A stretch of 64,000 nucleotides of DNA, taken from positions 4,836,001-4,900,000 of the forward strand of contig JANTQA010000047.1 in assembly GCA_027625915.1 (NCBI GenBank), written 5' to 3'. Shown piece after piece: positions 61,016 to 64,000 of the stretch. The notes under the pieces were generated by a model that did not search any database, was not told where the DNA came from, and saw nothing but the letters and a program-made list of their open reading frames with translations. This DNA is from Anaeramoeba flamelloides. Taxonomy: Eukaryota > Metamonada > Anaeramoebidae. The translations under genes and the position numbers were made by a program. Positions within the stretch are counted from its first letter, which is position 1. Every line of letters begins with the position of its first letter.

Positions 61016-61569
61016 GGTTTACAATCCCTGAAATTTGAAAAAAGATCATCTTGGGTTGGGAGTAGTGACTTGTTAATTTGGTTCTTAGCTGTTCGATCTT
61101 TGACTTGGTATGAGTTTGAAGAGTGGATCAAAATAATAATTTTTGACAATTTATTTTTTTTTTTTCGAAAATCCGAATTGAAGAGTGTACGGATAAATAT
61201 ATTGGGCGTTAAGTTATAAAAAATGTGATTTGTGTGCTTTTGATTGAAATTTTTAATTAGATTTGGTTTATTGGGAGCTTTTAAAAAAAATATATTTTTT
61301 TATTTTGTTGATTGGCCGAAAAAGTACATCAAAACTTTCTTCTATAACCCAAAAATCGAATTTTATTCTTAAACACCTACCAATTAATTGATTTTATACT
61401 CGTCAATTCAGATTTTCGAAAAAAAAAAAAATAAATTGTCAAAAATTATTATTTTGATCCACTCTTCAAACTCATACCAAGTCAAAGATCGAACAGCTAA
61501 GAACCAAATTAACAAGTCACTACTCCCAACCCAAGATGATCTTTTTTCAAATTTCAGGGATTGTAAACC
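61016..61569. mobile_element. TTAA-target fold-back element with about 180-bp near-perfect arms
   Basis: TTAA at 61012-61015 and 61570-61573 flanks arms GGTTTACAATCCCTGAAATT ... TTCTTAGCTGTTCGATCTTT ... GAAGAGTGGATCAAAATAAT and their near-perfect inverse. The arm sequence is the diverged sister of the 39495 element. The very high arm identity suggests recent activity. Small frames within it are not genes. Confidence 0.8.
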
Positions 61570-62862
61570 TTAAGGGTGCCTTCGAAATGAATTGGTTTTG
61601 TATTGAGTGGAAAAAATTATCTCCGTATCCAACATCTGGTGTTTCAAAAGAAAAACCCTGCATTTTTTTCTTCTTGTTCAAATGCCGGGCAAATGTGTTT
61701 ACCCAGTGGTATACCTAATTTCAATTCAAATTGAAGATATTTAGGTATTTAAAAACCTAAAATAAGAAAATCTATATTTGGTTCTTTCACAATTCTGAAA
61801 AACTTTTAAATTTTTTGTTAATTAGATCTTTTGCGAGTATTTCTTCTAATTTTGCTATTTAAATTTTTACAATTGTGTTGAGAGTCTAGTGAAACTTTTT
61901 TGTTATTTTCCTTTTTTGTCATTGATAGAAGTTTAATTTGTTATGATCATTTTTAGTGGGACAAATCAAAACGTGTGAATTGTGAAAATTCATTATATTG
62001 ACTCGATCATGATGGTATATTAATTTGTAACAAGTTCAGTCTAATTTACTGGTAATTGCCAGATAAATATCGAAACCATTTTCATATGAATCTCGTTTTC
62101 CTTTTTCAAATAGAAATTGCTCACTTTGGTCTGTTTCTTTGTAAAAGTAATAAAAGGAGAATGAAGTGAAAATTTTTTCGCTTTATTCAAGAAATACTCG
62201 TATTGATAGAATCATATTTTATTCAATTTTTTCTGCCCTAACAATCTACAAATATGGTTTGGAATGCCTTAATTGTGCGGTTTTCTTTTCTAAATTGAAA
62301 TGTCGACATGTCCCTTTAAACACTTTTTGTACAATCCCTGAAATAGAAAATATTAAAAAAAAAATGAATAAAAAAGTCTGAAAAGATAATAAGGGGAATT
62401 ATCTGAAAAAAGAATTTACAATAAAGATCAACAAAATAAATACATTTTTTTTCTCACTATTTAAGTGAAAGCGAATAATTTTATACAAAAATTTATTTGA
62501 AAGAAACTGAAAATAAAAAAAAAAGTCTGAAAAAACTAACAAGTTTTCACAAAACCAATTCTACACTGGTTTTGTTGTGTATTTCTTTTGTTGTGTTTAA
62601 ATGGGCGTTAGAGTTTTCTAAATACTTTCACAAGTAAAATTCAACTAAAAAACAAATCTTTTTTACATAAAAAAAAGTGAATTTCTGAATTTCTGTGAAA
62701 TTGAAAAGAAAACAATTTATTGAATAAAAAAAAGCAAAGAGGTGAGTTGGTAAAAAGTAATTTCTCTAATTTTTGTTTTTCATTTTTTTTTTAATTTCTT
62801 CATTTTATTTCCTAAAATTTTTTTTGCTTTTAGCATAGATTTTTTCCTAGATTTTTTTAGAG
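61570..62862. other. Intergenic DNA upstream of the right-edge gene
   Basis: A decayed CAGTCAAAGG-family core lies at about 62100-62200 (TTTTCAAATAGAAATTGCTC, then AATGAAGTGAAAATTTTTTC). An open patch at 61580-61718 (FEMNWFCIEWKKLSPYPTSG) has no start or splice support. The last 200 bp should include the promoter and 5' UTR of the gene at 62863, with an acceptor-like TTTTTTTAG just before its ATG. Confidence 0.4.
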
Positions 62863-64000
62863 ATGAGCAATTATCCGTAAGAAACTACTTTTATCAAATT
62901 TTTAGTTTGAAAAAGTTATGATCTCCAAATTAAAAGCTTATTCACCACCATACTTTTTTTTGTTTGTATTTTTCTTTTGACAAAATAGAAATAATGGTTA
63001 CCCATACAACAACTGTAAGTACCAAAATTTTATCACCAATCCAAACCAAACCAAACCAAACCAAACAAACAAAAAGAAAATTTATCATCCTTTTTTTTTT
63101 TTTTTTTTTTTTTCTGTTTATTCGTAATTTAATTTGCTCAAAAAAAAAAGATGTAAGAAATTTCTTTTGATTCTTTTTTACTATTTCTATCTTTCTTTTT
63201 AATGATTTTTCTTTCTTAAAAACTCCAAATTCTCATCACAAAGAACAAGTTTATTGTGTTTACCATTCACGATTCATAAAAAATAATAATTTTTTGTTAG
63301 TGTTTCTTTAAATGAACAACCATTTTGAAATTTTATTTTAAAAAGCAAAACAAAACTTTTTTTCTTCGGTACTCAAAAAAAACTAAATTCTATATTTCAA
63401 AATTGTAAATTTCTTAATGATTCGGATAATCCACCGTTCATAAATATTCAAAAAAGATTTATTCTTTTTTCTTTTTTACTTTGAAAAAAAAAATTTTCCT
63501 CTCAAGATCCCTCGATCTCTTCACCTTCAAGACAAACGTTTATTTTTTCATCACTTAAATTTCTTTTAATTAATGAAAAGATGCTTACCCCAGACAATAA
63601 AATTCGTTCTCATTCATAATTTTAAACTTTATTATCTTTAAAATGAGCACTTTGATTGAATCACACACTACTTTTACATTTTCGATTTTTCTTTTGTTTT
63701 ATTTTTTTTTATATTTTTTTTTTTTTTTTTCGTGTTTATCAATTTGGTTGTTTCAAACAAAATACTCTAATTTCGAAAATAAATTTTTTAAAAAAAGAAT
63801 TTACCAACAAGAAAAAAGATCAAATTATCTTTTCTTCTCCTAAAAAAGAAAAAACAAAAAAAACAAACTTATTATCTTTAAATCTCTTCTGTTTAGAAAC
63901 AAACCCTTGCAATTGTGTTGATTTATTTTTAAAAATAAAAAACACTACAATTTTTTATTTTATTTTTGATTGAGGTAGCAGTAGCCATAACAATAAATAA
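62863..64000 (+). CDS. 5' part of a gene running off the right edge, with very small first exons
   Basis: Coding exon 62863-62876 (ATG plus 11 nt, ending at donor GTAAGA) and exon 62989-63014 (26 nt, acceptor AAAATAG, donor GTAAGT) join in phase to MSNYPNNGYPYNN. Such a Pro/Tyr/Asn-rich opening is common in calcium-binding, annexin-like and ESCRT-linked proteins, but the type cannot be told. The next exon is unresolved. Possible acceptors stand within the last 30 bp (GATTGAG, GGTAG, GCAG, AGTAG before 63990), so exon 3 may begin at the very edge. Between 63015 and there lies an intron-like stretch with poly-T tracts. Confidence 0.5.

Noticed and set aside
63643-63973. Overlapping plus-strand frames near the right end
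   Set aside because: They span poly-T and poly-A tracts and lie where the intron of the right-edge gene should be.

Overview
The window is a very A+T-rich piece of a protist nuclear genome. It has spliced genes with GT-AG introns, the standard genetic code, long homopolymer runs, and gene-poor stretches full of short inverted-repeat elements. An RCC1-BTB protein with an acidic loop inside its BTB domain, and a B-box/coiled-coil/TLDc protein, are gene types expanded in amoeboid protists. I think of Anaeramoeba (Metamonada), but that rests on protein style, not on a marker gene.

Well-supported genes, left to right: an intronless RCC1-BTB protein (3113-4762, -); ATP-dependent NAD(P)H-hydrate dehydratase (10362-11339, +); a secreted S28 serine peptidase (16245-17672, +); the SNARE Sec20 (25220-25876, +); ribosomal protein eS28, with two introns and a 6-nt middle exon (31170-31624, -); and a six-exon B-box/B-box/coiled-coil/TLDc protein (36514-38702, -). 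A long, TE-swollen gene (about 43105-56513, -) reads like a SAPS-domain (PP6 regulatory subunit) protein. A new gene begins near the right edge (62863, +). Weaker coding candidates lie at 9-59 (-), 18498-18735 (-), 21508-21855 (+), 22639-23420 (-), 25917-26128 (+), 34737-35207 (+) and 42673-42816 (+); several would need introns of only about 20-30 nt.

Most of the rest is non-autonomous DNA transposons (MITEs). Recognisable sets are: Tc1/mariner-like elements with TACTGT.GTCAAAATAAT ends (four copies); 200-bp fold-back elements with TACAGTCAGTTCCACTT ends (three clear, one decayed); elements with CTGTTGAGAGAAAAAG ends (two copies plus a relative); elements at TTAA targets (14708, 39495 with 39740 nested, 49791, 61016); and a 560-700-bp family with GTTTCAGTCAAAGG ends, several copies of which sit inside (TA)n microsatellites. 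One tRNA-derived SINE with a 17-bp target-site duplication lies in an intron of the SAPS-like gene. A 458-bp dispersed repeat forms the region just upstream of the S28 peptidase and recurs upstream of SEC20.

The genes serve unrelated housekeeping roles (metabolite repair, lysosomal or secretory proteolysis, Golgi-ER traffic, translation, signalling). I see no operon or pathway cluster. I saw no virus-like element, CRISPR array or free-standing tRNA gene.
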